Shown here in pieces: positions 11,328 through 21,556 of a stretch of DNA of 64,000 nucleotides. The stretch is from Takakia lepidozioides (lineage: Eukaryota; Streptophyta; Takakiopsida; Takakiales; Takakiaceae): assembly GCA_030704615.1 (NCBI GenBank), contig CM060732.1:2604001-2668000 (forward strand). Direction: 5' to 3'. The notes under the pieces were generated by a model. It saw nothing but the letters and a program-made list of their open reading frames with translations. It did no database searches and was not told the DNA's origin. The position numbers were made by a program, and so were the translations under genes. Numbering within the stretch: position 1 is the stretch's first letter; each line of letters begins with the position of its first letter.

Positions 11328-12126
11328 TGTTAGCTACCTTACCATTGATAATTAAGTATCAGTTTGCTTTATCAATCTATTGGATTCCATCGACTCATCC
11401 ATTCATTCCACAGCTTCACTCAGATCTCTCTACACAGTGTGATTGTATCATATAAGTATCCGATTAGGATTTATCAGGTATCAGGCCGAAGCCATTGTGT
11501 CTCTAATCTGCTCTACTATATCACTACCGCTTTGCATATAACAAGCATCTACTAATCATAGTTCCTCCTTCACCGCGCTCTCCATCTTGGCTTCCGATCT
11601 TCCTCTCATGCATGACCCAGAAGTCCTCCCCCCCAAGTGCTTCCCAGAATCCCCCCTTCCCCGTCCTTGCTTCTCCCTTTATCTTCCTACCCGTGGCTCT
11701 AACCGTTTTCCTCACTAACCGTCGTCCGTGAACTAACATGTTCCATTTGCAGGTGTTGTTCCCCACAGTCGTTCCCTGTCCTGCTCTCCGTTCCCTATGG
11801 TCGTGACAGCTGTGTCAAGCTGTGACTGGCTGTGTGAAACTGTGACGGGCTGTGACTGGCTGTGCGACTATGACGGGTTGTGTTGGATGTGTCAGCTGTG
11901 ACGGTCTGTGTTGGCTGTGTCGGCTGTGACGACTGTGACGGGCTGTGTGGGCTGTGTTGGCTGTGTCGGGCTGTGTGGGCTGTGTGGGCTGTGATGGGCT
12001 GTGTAACCCCCCTCTACAGTGCGCTGCTGTCACCCCTAAGGCTCCTGTTGGTCTCAGTCTGTGCAAAAATTAAGGGTACCCTACAGATCCCGTATAAGTG
12101 TCTAAGTCCCAGACATTCCTCTAACA
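11328..12126 (-). repeat. 5' LTR of gypsy element (LTR1, 799 bp)
   Basis: On the minus strand it begins TGTTAG and ends CTAACA, a perfect 6-bp terminal inversion with TG...CA ends. Two further copies are at 19544-20337 (+) and 46342-47124 (-). All share the block TCTGGGACTTAG near the 5' end and an internal 10-bp-unit minisatellite. The leader after the LTR (TGAATGCCAAAAGGG on the minus strand) does not begin with the usual TGG of a primer-binding site, so I cannot name the priming tRNA. Confidence 0.85.
11808..12003. repeat. 10-bp minisatellite inside LTR1
   Basis: Tandem variants of CTGTGACGGG / CTGTGTCGGC (minus strand ACAGCCCGTC). The same tract occupies 19665-19872 in LTR2 and 46805-47030 in LTR3, with different unit order. 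The Pro/Thr/His/Ser-rich frames through it are by-products. Confidence 0.85.
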
Positions 12127-13012
12127 ATCACCTCGATGGTTTGCGGAAGAGAAGCCTGCAAAATGGCTCCCAAGACCAACAAACAACAAAACACAAAAAG
12201 AGTGGATTGCCCAAGCATTTTAACAGGTTGAGGTCTTAAGATGCGCCGCTGTATCTTAATGATCAATGAAGGGCACAACAAACGATCACAAGCTGAGTAG
12301 ATCGCCCGCCAACATGAGAGACAACCGCCACAGGGAAATTGAAGGCACTGCCGCCATTGCGCACCCCAAGAGAGGAAGAAAGTACTGGAATCTTGCCAGA
12401 AACCCTGCAGACCTTAATTACGCAACACCATAGTAATCAAAGGCCCTGAATCGGGCTCAATGCGCACTCCGCCACCATCCCTCAGTTCCAGCAAACCTTA
12501 AGCACGATTGTCGTGCAGAAAATTAGGGCAGGGAGGAGATGAAGCTATTTCCCCGCGATTTCATCCGCACGGGATGAGCTCCATCAACAAACGGTTGATA
12601 AAATCCCGATTTTTCATCCCTGTGTCATCCGCCAGGGATGACATCTAGATAGGGATGAAAATCATTTGGCATTCATTAGGATAGAAACCTCATGACCTTA
12701 TAAACCAAAGATCCAAGTAGGGTAATTAACCGAAATTAACCAGATTCGGACGTCATCCGTAAAGTAAGAAATCAGCCGGTATGGCTGAATTCTGTTAAAG
12801 GTAAATCCACCATCTGATGACTTCATCATCAACAGATCATCCAGTATGGACGAAATATCAAGGAAGTTAATTAGGGATTAATTAACATATCTCTGGGTTT
12901 AAACCATCGGGTTTAAAAGAACCAGCCAGATCCATGGAGGGAGGGAGAGAGAGGGAGAGAGAGGGAACCCACCAACCATCCCCCGGTATGGCAGCTCCTC
13001 ATGGAGTGAGTG

Positions 13013-13047
13013 TGGTATGCACTCGCCCCGTAAGGGAGTGCATACCA
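13013..13047. repeat. Hairpin at the H unit boundary
   Basis: TGGTATGCACTC and its exact reverse complement flank a loop of about 11 bp. The same structure occurs at 58896-58930, exactly where the body of H meets the second copy of its end block. Confidence 0.8.
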
Positions 13048-14241
13048 GACCCCATCACATAAAGGACCTCCCTCTTCTTTGTAGCTTTTATTTCTGGTTA
13101 CAAAGGAACCATAGAAATAAAAAAAAAGCCTACAATCTCAATTCTCCAAGGTCAAAAAACAAAACAAGCTGTGACAAGCGAAGGTACATCAACACTTACA
13201 TCAAAATGTAGACTTTTAACTTTTACCTTTTAGCTCGCACATAAGCTCTGGTAATGGAAAGAAGAGGCCAATGAAAGAATCCTCAACTCCCAAAGTCAGG
13301 AAGCAACAAACAGGAAATAAACATTTATCAGCCCCTTAGTGTTTATCAGCCCCTTTATTGTTTATCAGCCAAGAATCTGGTTATAGAACCAGTTTTCCCA
13401 AGAGGTATGAATATTTGTTCTTCAGTCATTGGCAGTAATGTACTGCCTATGATTCAAACAAAACATCTTCCAGCAATAAAATAGAATTGGGTATTTTTTA
13501 TGGTGCTATAAAGAGCAAAGCCATAACCAAGAGCGACATAGAAGCATTTGAGCCAAGGACATGGAAGTCATTCTTATCATAAGGTATCTAACTCTGACAT
13601 AAGGCATTGGCTACAGGAGACCAGCAAACGAGAGCAATGTGCATTGACCGGATCATGTATAAGGTGTACACACATACTCCAACACGTTGTCTTACCAGGG
13701 CCTAGCTCAAAGTGCCAGCGTTCAGACGTCCTTTAGATGCTCAATGTTTATCTTAGGTATCATCAAGGATGCCTTATTTTCCATGCCCAATCATCCAATA
13801 TATTTTTGTTGGAGAAGATGATACCTTGGGAAGGAGTTTCTTGCTCCCCACCATGTTCATGGCGGAAGAGGTGGCTGATATCCCATGGCTTTGACCATCT
13901 GCCAAAAACCAACAGGTGTTAGTTCATCCAGTGTCACTCCACTCAAGAATGTGCTAGATCACCATCTCTTATGGCCATAAAAAGGTGTTAGTATGCCATA
14001 TACAGATCTGGAAAAAGAAGGGAGAGTGATTGATAATGTGTACAGACACCACTAAGTACACTGGTCTAAAGAAGAGAGGGAAGATACTATGTCTTGTCGG
14101 GACATGGACAAGACCAAACAAGGTCTTTGTCAAATTAACGACAAATCAGCCTCATAACAAGGCATTATCAATCATCCTTCATTCAAAAACCAGTCTTAAA
14201 AAGGCATACATCTGATTTCAAAGTAAATGAAATGAATGGGT

Positions 14242-14261
14242 GGGGGGGGGGGGGGGGGGGG
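14242..14261. repeat. Poly-G tract (20 G)
   Basis: Uninterrupted run of 20 G after TGAATGGGT. The matching place in the inverted copy is a run of 24 C at 57681-57704, so the tract is an old part of H that varies in length. Confidence 0.95.
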
Positions 14262-15747
14262 AATGGGATTTCATAAAGAAACCCCCCTATATAAATCAGC
14301 TTTATATTCAGCAAAACAGGGACCCAAACAAGTGTTACATGTTTGGGTATGTTTCATATGGAATATTTACAACTGTGCATAGCAAGAATAAGTGTTCAGC
14401 TTGCCACCCTCGATTACATCGAAAGCCTGGAAAAGAAGTTCCAGCTTTGTTTTGTTTAACACCTTCACCATATCAGAGCTGCAGACATTTTCTAAGCAAA
14501 TTACACACTAGGGTATAACCAGATACCTTGTTTTTTGTCCCACGACCTGGTTTAGGTCTGGGGCTAGTGTATAAATGCGTTAACAAGGTGTTGAATAGCA
14601 AGCAAGTATTCAGATTGCTACAATTACCACCAATGTCTACATTGCACGCTGGAAAACGAATTCCAGTCTGTTTTGGTAACACAAACACCATATTAAAATT
14701 GCAGATATTTTTCTAATCAGTTTACCATCATAGAGTAGTATCACGGGGTCTGAATTGTTCATTCCAACAGGCTAGTAAGCTGCCACGGCATATTTATCCT
14801 AAGGCAACATGAACACAGGGCCTGAATCAACTTCTTAACAGCCAGCAAGTGCTTACCACCATGGACATTGTCCATTAAAAAAGCCAAGCATCCAGGGGCT
14901 TGTAACCAAAGACATTATCTGGTCGAAGAAGAGCCACCCTACAATTTTGCATGGCACCAAATGTCCTAAAACAGCCTGCTCGTAACAGAATCCAGGCTTT
15001 CCAAGGTTTACAATAAAGGACACTGTTTGGTCAAAAAACAGAGCTTCCCCACTTTGCTGCTTGGTACTAGATATCTTAAAACAGCCAGCTCGTCATATAA
15101 TTGCTCCGGTGTCACAACAGAAGGCCACAGGGAACAAGAGAGAAATATCCTAATGAATCGTTGTCCACCATAGAAGGTTAAGAACAAAGGCCAGAAAGAT
15201 CAATGCAAAGAGGCAGAAAGAGGTCTTCTCCCCCAAAGATACAGAAGTTGCGGCGTCGCATCAGTAGCTCGATTTCATTCAACTTCAAGCTCAAAGAATC
15301 ATATTAAGTGAGGACCCTCACCTGGTCCCATCACAAGCCCCCACAAAAACCGACAGGTTAGTAAGGATTGTGGAACCCCAGGTGAATCACAGGTCTCACG
15401 CTTGTTATCGCTGTACAACATGCATTCCAAAGCAGGAGTAGAAAGAAATCAGAGCATAAACAAGCCGGTAATGTCGCAGGTAATGTCGAATGCGAAGGAG
15501 CAAGTCGTAATGCACACAAATTCGTTCGGCTTGTACGTCAAATGGGATGGAACACAAACATTGGAAGACTACGTGACACGTTTCAGATGTGCGTACAAGG
15601 ACAACCTCTTCGCCAGAGAGCTACAGACAGCAAGAAGGAGCGTGGAGTTTACACATCAGGAGGGAGCGGGGAAAGCTGCAATGCGAATTGTTTACAGGTG
15701 AAGCACAGGTGCCCTTGTATGCGAAGCCTGGTTACGAGGTTTGTCTC

Positions 15748-15767
15748 GGAAATGCGGCACCGCATTC
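15748..15767. repeat. Single palindrome in intron e/f
   Basis: GGAAATGCGG-CA-CCGCATTC inside the 146-bp intron 15698-15843. The same intron carries it in copy I (near 4335) and copy III (22401-22421). Confidence 0.85.
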
Positions 15768-17009
15768 GCATTTTATGTTTTCGGTGGCACTCTGTGAGTA
15801 GGTTCGTCCAATCTTATGCTCACGCATGCTGATTGCCTTGCAGGTATATGAAATACGTGCTCCTTCAGACAGGGGCCCTGGCTCAAGAGCCCCCGTTCTT
15901 CATGGCTTGGACCGTGGCGGGCCCAAGCTGTGTCTACACACCCGAGATGCAGAAACAATGGCATCCCGCGCATCTCGTTGGATGCCCCTGGTACCTGGAT
16001 ATGTCCGGCGGTATTGTTGACGAGTCTGAGAAAGATCTGCACGCCTTGGCAGAAGAGAAGCGAAAGGAAAGACGTGTCCCTGCTGGGCCAAAGTCGGCAA
16101 AGGAATCTGCTGCTCTGGAAGAATCCAGAAAGGCAGCTGAGATGGCACAAAAGACGGTGGATGCAGCTGTGCAGGCCCAACAGAAGGGGTTGAAGAAGAG
16201 GACTCGCCAGCAAGGAGCAGCTATTGTGACACCCGCCAAAACGAAGAAGCAGAAACAGCATGTTCAGGAAGAGGGTGAGGAAGAGGACTCCGATGGAGAC
16301 TTTGCAACTAGCCCACCCCCCCAAACGCAGGCTGCCTCCCCTGTGCCCACCGTTGTCACGAGATGCACGAGAACTGGCTCGGCAAAGAAGGCACTCTTCA
16401 ACCCCCAGGGGGGCACCCTTTCGAGCCGGTGGAAATGAAGAGGCCGAAAGTGGCTCCCGAAACAGTAGTCCAGTGTGTAAATGAGAGTTTCTTGGCGGCT
16501 TTGGATGGACGGGCAGCCAAGTTGGCATACATGAAGACCATGGAGGGTCTGAAGGGCAGAGCACTGAAGAAGGCAACTGCCGAAGAGCCTTCCGACACCC
16601 CAGGATTTCAGAATATGGTCTCCTTCTTTGAGAGGGTGTGTGCAGACAAGGATTGTAGGAGGGGCGGAAATGCCACCGAGTGGTCTTGCGATATGATTAT
16701 CTTGGATATTCCGGACGGAGAGCCTGTGGAAGGACTGCAAGGTTTGCCATCTTGGAACAGGTACTCGGAGGACTTTTGGAAGAAAGGATTCGGGCTTGCC
16801 CGCATGGTGTTGGATGACAGAGGCTGTGTGGTTGTCCTGGCGAGCAGAGGAAAAAACACTCAGACAGGAATTGCGAAGTGGACCCGCAAGAGCGCCGTCC
16901 CGATTCTGAAAAAGAAGTGGACGTGCATCAACACACTGGGCCTTCGGTCGGAAGGGAAGAAGGTGATTACGACACTGGCACTCGTCCATTCATTTGCTTG
17001 GGTGTTTTC

Positions 17010-17026
17010 AAATGCGGTGCCGCATT
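17010..17026. repeat. Single palindrome in intron f/g
   Basis: AAATGCGG-TG-CCGCATT in the 96-bp intron 16963-17058; also present in copy I near 3080. The flanks have lost the outer GG/CC of the full site. Confidence 0.85.
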
Positions 17027-18337
17027 CGGTTTCTAATCGTTCCCCCCTGTGTATGCAGACGAAGCAGTTCGATGCATACTGCTTTGTGAAGGAGAACTCC
17101 ACCTTTGCTTTCCGGAAGGAGGGAGAAAAGGTTGACCCGAACTGCGACCCCCTCGATTACGACGTTCTGTTCAACAACATTCCCAAGGAACTTCTCCCTC
17201 ATAGCCTCACTTCAACGGAACCCCTGCGGTACTCACGGACTCGGAGCCCTGCCTTCATTCAGACAATTATGGAGACATGCACAGGCGTGGAGGGCACAGT
17301 GCTCGACCTCATCTGTGGGACAGGTATGCAGAATCTTGATCTATGCTGTTCTGCAAATTCTCGTTAGGATGTAGTTCGCAACATCTGAAGCGCCATGTTG
17401 TAATGTGTGGATGGCATTGTAACAGGTGCCTCAATGTGGGCTGGGCGGTTTTCCGACCGGCACCTCTTTGCCTACGAGGAGGATTCATCCGTTTGGGGAT
17501 CCCATCTGGAAGGGCTGCAACGGAATGTTAAGGCTCCCAACAGAGCGGAAGTCTCCTCGGATTCATCGGAGTCCGAGGAAGACACAGTGGACATTGATGC
17601 GGAGGAGAACCCGGAATACGAGTGAGTGCAAACATTGTAAGTTTGCAAAGCCTTCTGGGTCATTTTTGTCAAACGAATTTCCGGACTGTGGTTCTCATTA
17701 GTCTCGTTGATGATTGTCATGTGCAGGATTGCAGGGTCCGGGTCGAAACATGTAGGGCCTACACTTCCTGCCAAGAAGAATGTCCCGTTCTTTGCGAGGG
17801 CCGACTTCATGACGAGCCCGGTGAGGGACTACTCCCTTCCTAGTTATGCAGCTAAACTCGCAAATACAGCGATTAGAAGAAGTGAGAATCCCAGTAAAGT
17901 AGAGCAGATTTTGGAGAGGGCTAGGGAGGACAGAAGGATAAGGAAAGAGTTGGCAGCAGCTCAGACAGGTAGACGGGTACGAAAGTACATATGGGATTCA
18001 GCGGATGAGAGCGACGCAGACAGGGAGGAAGACGACCCAACGGAGGTGAGATGGACAGTTCCGCAAGGGGAAGATGGGATTTTTGAAAGCCTGGCCAACG
18101 AGCAGTCCGCTGGAGATGAGAAAGGCAATGAGGGGGGTGGAGGCGGAGCAGGACAGTCTAGAACAGGATGAGGATTCGGATGATTTTCAAGATTAATAGA
18201 ATTTTAATGAAGTCTCTGTAAATGTAAATTCTCTTCCAGAGTATATAAGGAAATTCTCCCCGACATTCGTGACCCCTCTCCAGTGTGCATTCCAGCCACA
18301 CAATCGCCCAAACCACACGACGCTCCAAAATCAGAAA

Positions 18338-19060
18338 GGGCACCGCATTTCCAAAATTTTTGGCACTCTAAAAACCTCTTTTGGAAATGCGGCCCGCATT
18401 TCCAAACAGGGGAGGGACTAAATTTTCCATTTCAATGTTGGCATAGTAAAAAGTAATCGGCCGATTGGAAATGCGGTGCCGCATTTCCAAAATTTCCTTT
18501 GTCCACACGCCAGTTTTGGCCTCTCCCGCTCATTGCATGGATGCCACCACGCTTACAGAGGTCGAACAAGGAGGTCGAGATGGCGAATTGGAAATGCGGT
18601 GCCGCATTTCCATATTGGGGATGGTCTTTCTTCGAACTGCAGGCCCATCAGCAAAAATTGGCACCGCATTCCATTGTCAAAAAAAAGTCGATGACGGACA
18701 TGGAAATGCGGCGCCGCATTTCCAGAATGACATCGCAATTTTGTCCATTTGCAGACCCACTCAAACGGAAATGCGGTAACGCATTCCCTCGCTCTGGTCG
18801 GAAAATGTCACACTTTTTTTCGAAGTGTTGGACGGAAATGCGGCAACCGCATTCCCTTGTCCAAAAAGAAGTTCCATTGCCAACTGGAAATGCGTCGCTG
18901 GCATTTGCAATTGCCAACCTCGTTGTCTGTTCCAATTTATAGACCCGTGTTGGGTATTTCGTTGTACCTGGACGGAATGATGCACCGCATTCCATTGTCC
19001 GACACTGAAATGCGGTTCATACATTTCCATGTCGGCATTGAAATGCGGTGCCGCATTTCA
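18338..19060. repeat. Palindrome array P2 (copy 2)
   Basis: Inverted copy of the array at 992-1742, about a dozen GGAAATGCGG-type palindromes with the same linkers. It starts about 165 bp after the stop of methyltransferase copy II. Several sites have decayed in one arm only. Confidence 0.9.
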
Positions 19061-19543
19061 ATGTCCGACATGGCGTTACTCTGGTATATTCTTGACACAT
19101 GACTCTCATACCGGTTACTCTGGTATATTCATCCGGACAGACAAATTGTAGAAATGAGCAGCGCGGTGGCTGGAAAAAGTTCAAAGCTAACGCTGCAATT
19201 CCTCCACAAACCTCTCCAGGGCACATTTAAATTTCCCCCTACAGGATCCTGGACCGATGAAGATGGCTGCCTGCATGAATGTAGCCGTTTCAGTTCCTAC
19301 CACCCTGCCATGCAAACTATGGGCAGTCACTGCCAGGTGGGGCCGATAGCCACTGGACACGACGAAGTCCATCCCCTCTTCGATGTAAATGCGGCCATCT
19401 CCATCAACCAGAGACAGCCCTCGAGCACGTACACACAGTCCGCCACGAAACTCTCAACGTCAGAAAGGTGCTCACTCACAAAGGTTTGCTAATCGCAATC
19501 AGTAAACCGTTAGGACACGGCTTTTTGATGGGGGAAGGGGTAA
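19061..19543. other. Remnant of the E3/E3b region, E3 coding part deleted
   Basis: 19061-19155 matches the E3 downstream flank (compare 52988-53080). At about 19155 it jumps directly to the E3-E3b intergenic sequence (compare 53880-54100), so the E3 coding region has been lost. From about 19390 to the LTR at 19544 I see nothing recognisable. Confidence 0.6.
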
Positions 19544-20505
19544 TGTTAGTCTGGGACTTAGACACTTATACGGGATCTGTAGGGTACCCTTTAGTTTTTG
19601 CACGGACTGAGACCAACAGGAGCCTTAGGGATGACAGCAGCGCACTGTAGAGGGGGGTTACACAGCCCGTCACAGCCCACAAGCCCACACAGCCCGTCAC
19701 AGTCGTCACAGCCCACACAGCCAACACAGCCCGTCACAGCCCACACAGCCCACACAGCCCGTCACAGTCGTCACAGCCGACACAGCTAACACAGCCCGTC
19801 ACAGTCGCACAGCCAGTCACAAGCCTGTCACAGTTTCACACAGCCAGTCACAGCTTGACACAGCTGTCACGACCATAGGGAACGGAGAGCAGGACAGGGA
19901 ACGACTGTGGGGAACAACACCTGCAAATGGAACATGTTAGTTCACGGACGACGGTTAGTGAGGAAAACGGTTAGAGCCACGGGTAGGAAGATAAAGGGAG
20001 AAGCAAGGACGGGGAAGGGGGGATTCTGGGAAGCACTTGGGGGGGAGGACTTCTGGGTCATGCATGAGAGGAAGATCGGAAGCCAAGATGGAGAGCGCGA
20101 TGAAGGAGGAACGAGGATTAGTAGATGCTTGTTATATGCAAAGCGGTATAGTAGAGCAGATTAGAGACACAATGGCTTCGGCCTGATACCTGATAAATCC
20201 TAATCGGATACTTATACGATAATCACACTGTGTAGAGAGATCTGAGTGAAGCTGTGGAATGAATGGATGAGTTGATGGAATCCAATAGATTGATAAAGCA
20301 AACTGATACTTAATTATCAATGGTAAGGTAGCTAACATGAATGCCAAAAGGGAAACAAATAGGAAACACCCCCATGATACACTAGCTGTAGGTCATGACT
20401 GATTGTTCTGCGCGGGCTGAGTACTTAGAGATTTCCAACTCTTCTATCTTGGAGTTTCCGCCTCGGATAGCGAAGGGATAGGTGAGTAAAAGCAGTGCGA
20501 CAGTG
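19544..20505 (+). mobile_element. Gypsy LTR2 plus leader and start of pre-gag ORF
   Basis: LTR from TGTTAG at 19544 to CTAACA at 20337 (794 bp), on the plus strand, followed by the leader and about 35 codons of the pre-gag ORF (start at 20396), then truncated near 20505 and joined to repeat H. It lacks 7 bp (AGGAATG) close to the 5' end compared with LTR1. Its minisatellite is at 19665-19872. Confidence 0.85.
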
Positions 20506-20511
20506 ATGGCT

Positions 20512-21556
20512 TGTTTATGCTCTGATTTCTTTCTACTCCTGCTTTGGAATGCTTGTTGTACAGCGATAACAAGCGTGAGACCTGTGATTCACCTGGGGTT
20601 CCACAATCCTTACTAACCTGTCGGTTTTTTGTGGGGCTTTGATGGGACCAGGTGAGGGTCCTCACTTAATATGATTCTTTGAGCTTGAAGTTGAATGAAA
20701 TCGAGCTACTGATGCGACGCCGCAACTTCTGTATCTTTGGGGGAGAAGATCTCTTTCTGCCTCTTTGCATTGATCTTTCTGGCCTTTGTTCTTAACCTTC
20801 TATGGTGGACAACGATTCATTAGGATATTTCTCTCTTGTTCCCTGTGGCCTTCTGTTGTGACACCGGAGCAATTATATGACGAGCTGGTTGTTTTAAGAT
20901 ATCTAGTACCAAGCAGCAAAGTGGGGAAGCTCTGTTTTTTGACCAAACAGTGTCCTTTATTGTAAACCTTGGAAAGCCTGGATTCTGTTACGAGCAGGCT
21001 GTTTTAGGACATTTGGTGCCATGCAAAATTGTAGGGTGGCTCTTCTTCGACCAGATAATGTCTTTGGTTACAAGCCCCTGGATGCTTGGCTTTTTTAATG
21101 GACAATGTCCATGGTGGTAAGCACTTGCTGGCTGTTAAGAAGTTGATTCAGGCCCTGTGTTCATGTTGCCTTAGGATAAATATGCCGTGGCAGCTTACTA
21201 GCCTGTTGGAATGAACAATTCAGACCCCGTGATACTACTCTATGATGGTAAACTGATTAGAAAAATATCTGCAATTTTAATATGGTGTTTGTGTTACCAA
21301 AACAGACTGGAATTCGTTTTCCAGCGTGCAATGTAGACATTGGTGGTAATTGTAGCAATCTGAATACTTGCTTGCTATTCAACACCTTGTTAACGCATTT
21401 ATACACTAGCCCCAGACCTAAACCAGGTCGTGGGACAAAAAACAAGGTATCTGGTTATACCCTAGTGGGTAATTTGCTTAGAAAATGTCTGCAGCTCTGA
21501 TATGGTGAAGGTGTTAAACAAAACAAAGCTGGAACTTCTTTTCCAGGCTTTCAATA
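20512..21556 (+). repeat. Repeat H, copy 2 (fragment)
   Basis: Plus-strand fragment matching 56500-57510 and, inverted, 14400-15450. It ends abruptly at about 21556, where methyltransferase exon f begins in reverse. No gene recognised. Confidence 0.75.

Larger units (their letters stand above)
4748..12126 (-). mobile_element. Ty3/gypsy LTR retrotransposon, Tat/Ogre-like, 3'-truncated
   Basis: Minus-strand element with one LTR (11328-12126), a short leader, a pre-gag ORF, gag, protease, reverse transcriptase, RNase H and integrase in Ty3/gypsy order. The 3' LTR and the end of the integrase are missing: element sequence stops at 4748 inside exon d of the methyltransferase gene, whose uninterrupted version is at 22773-22919. 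The ORF upstream of gag and the RT/IN wording (FAWSYEDLKGIPPEV, YYPQGNGQAEATNKI) recall the Tat/Ogre lineage; this assignment is by eye. Frame changes between protease and RT, inside RT and before integrase make it non-autonomous. Confidence 0.9.
12127..15465 (-). repeat. Repeat H, copy 1 (3.3 kb, no recognised gene)
   Basis: Minus-strand copy of a 3.3-kb repeat whose longest version is at 55583-59177 (+). It is circularly permuted relative to that copy: here the order is body, then end block, then leader. It holds short frames only; I recognise no transposase or polymerase. Internal features are a 20-G tract (14242-14261), two diverged tandem units of roughly 200 bp near 14400-14720, three related units around 14790-15110 (a GAGCAGGCTGTTTTAGGACA-type block), and a hairpin at 13013-13047. 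The arrangement fits an LTR-type or tandemly repeated non-autonomous element; the class is not settled. Confidence 0.65.
15480..18171 (+). pseudogene. ParB-like/DNA methyltransferase gene, copy II (exons e-i)
   Basis: Best copy of the C-terminal two thirds of the fused gene. Exons: e 15480-15697, f 15844-16962, g 17059-17323, h 17426-17621, i 17727-18171; all introns are GT-AG and phases match. Exon f holds a Lys/Glu-rich linker, then a beta-class methyltransferase core: motif-IV-like CDMIILDIPDG (about 16690) and an L-A-R-MVLDDRGCVVVLAS strand. Exon g ends and exon h begins inside the SAM-binding loop, giving LDLICGTG joined to ASMWAGRF and FAYEED. Exon i is a basic/acidic tail ending at 18171. 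Motif IV before motif I is the order of beta-class N6-adenine/N4-cytosine DNA methyltransferases. The usual (D/N/S)PP(Y/F) is DIPD, so activity is doubtful. One frameshift in a C-rich run near 16410 breaks exon f; intron f/g (96 bp) contains no stop. Confidence 0.75.

Noticed and set aside
11815-12066. Pro/Gln/Thr/His-rich frame across the LTR as a protein
   Set aside because: It is the translation of the 10-bp LTR minisatellite.
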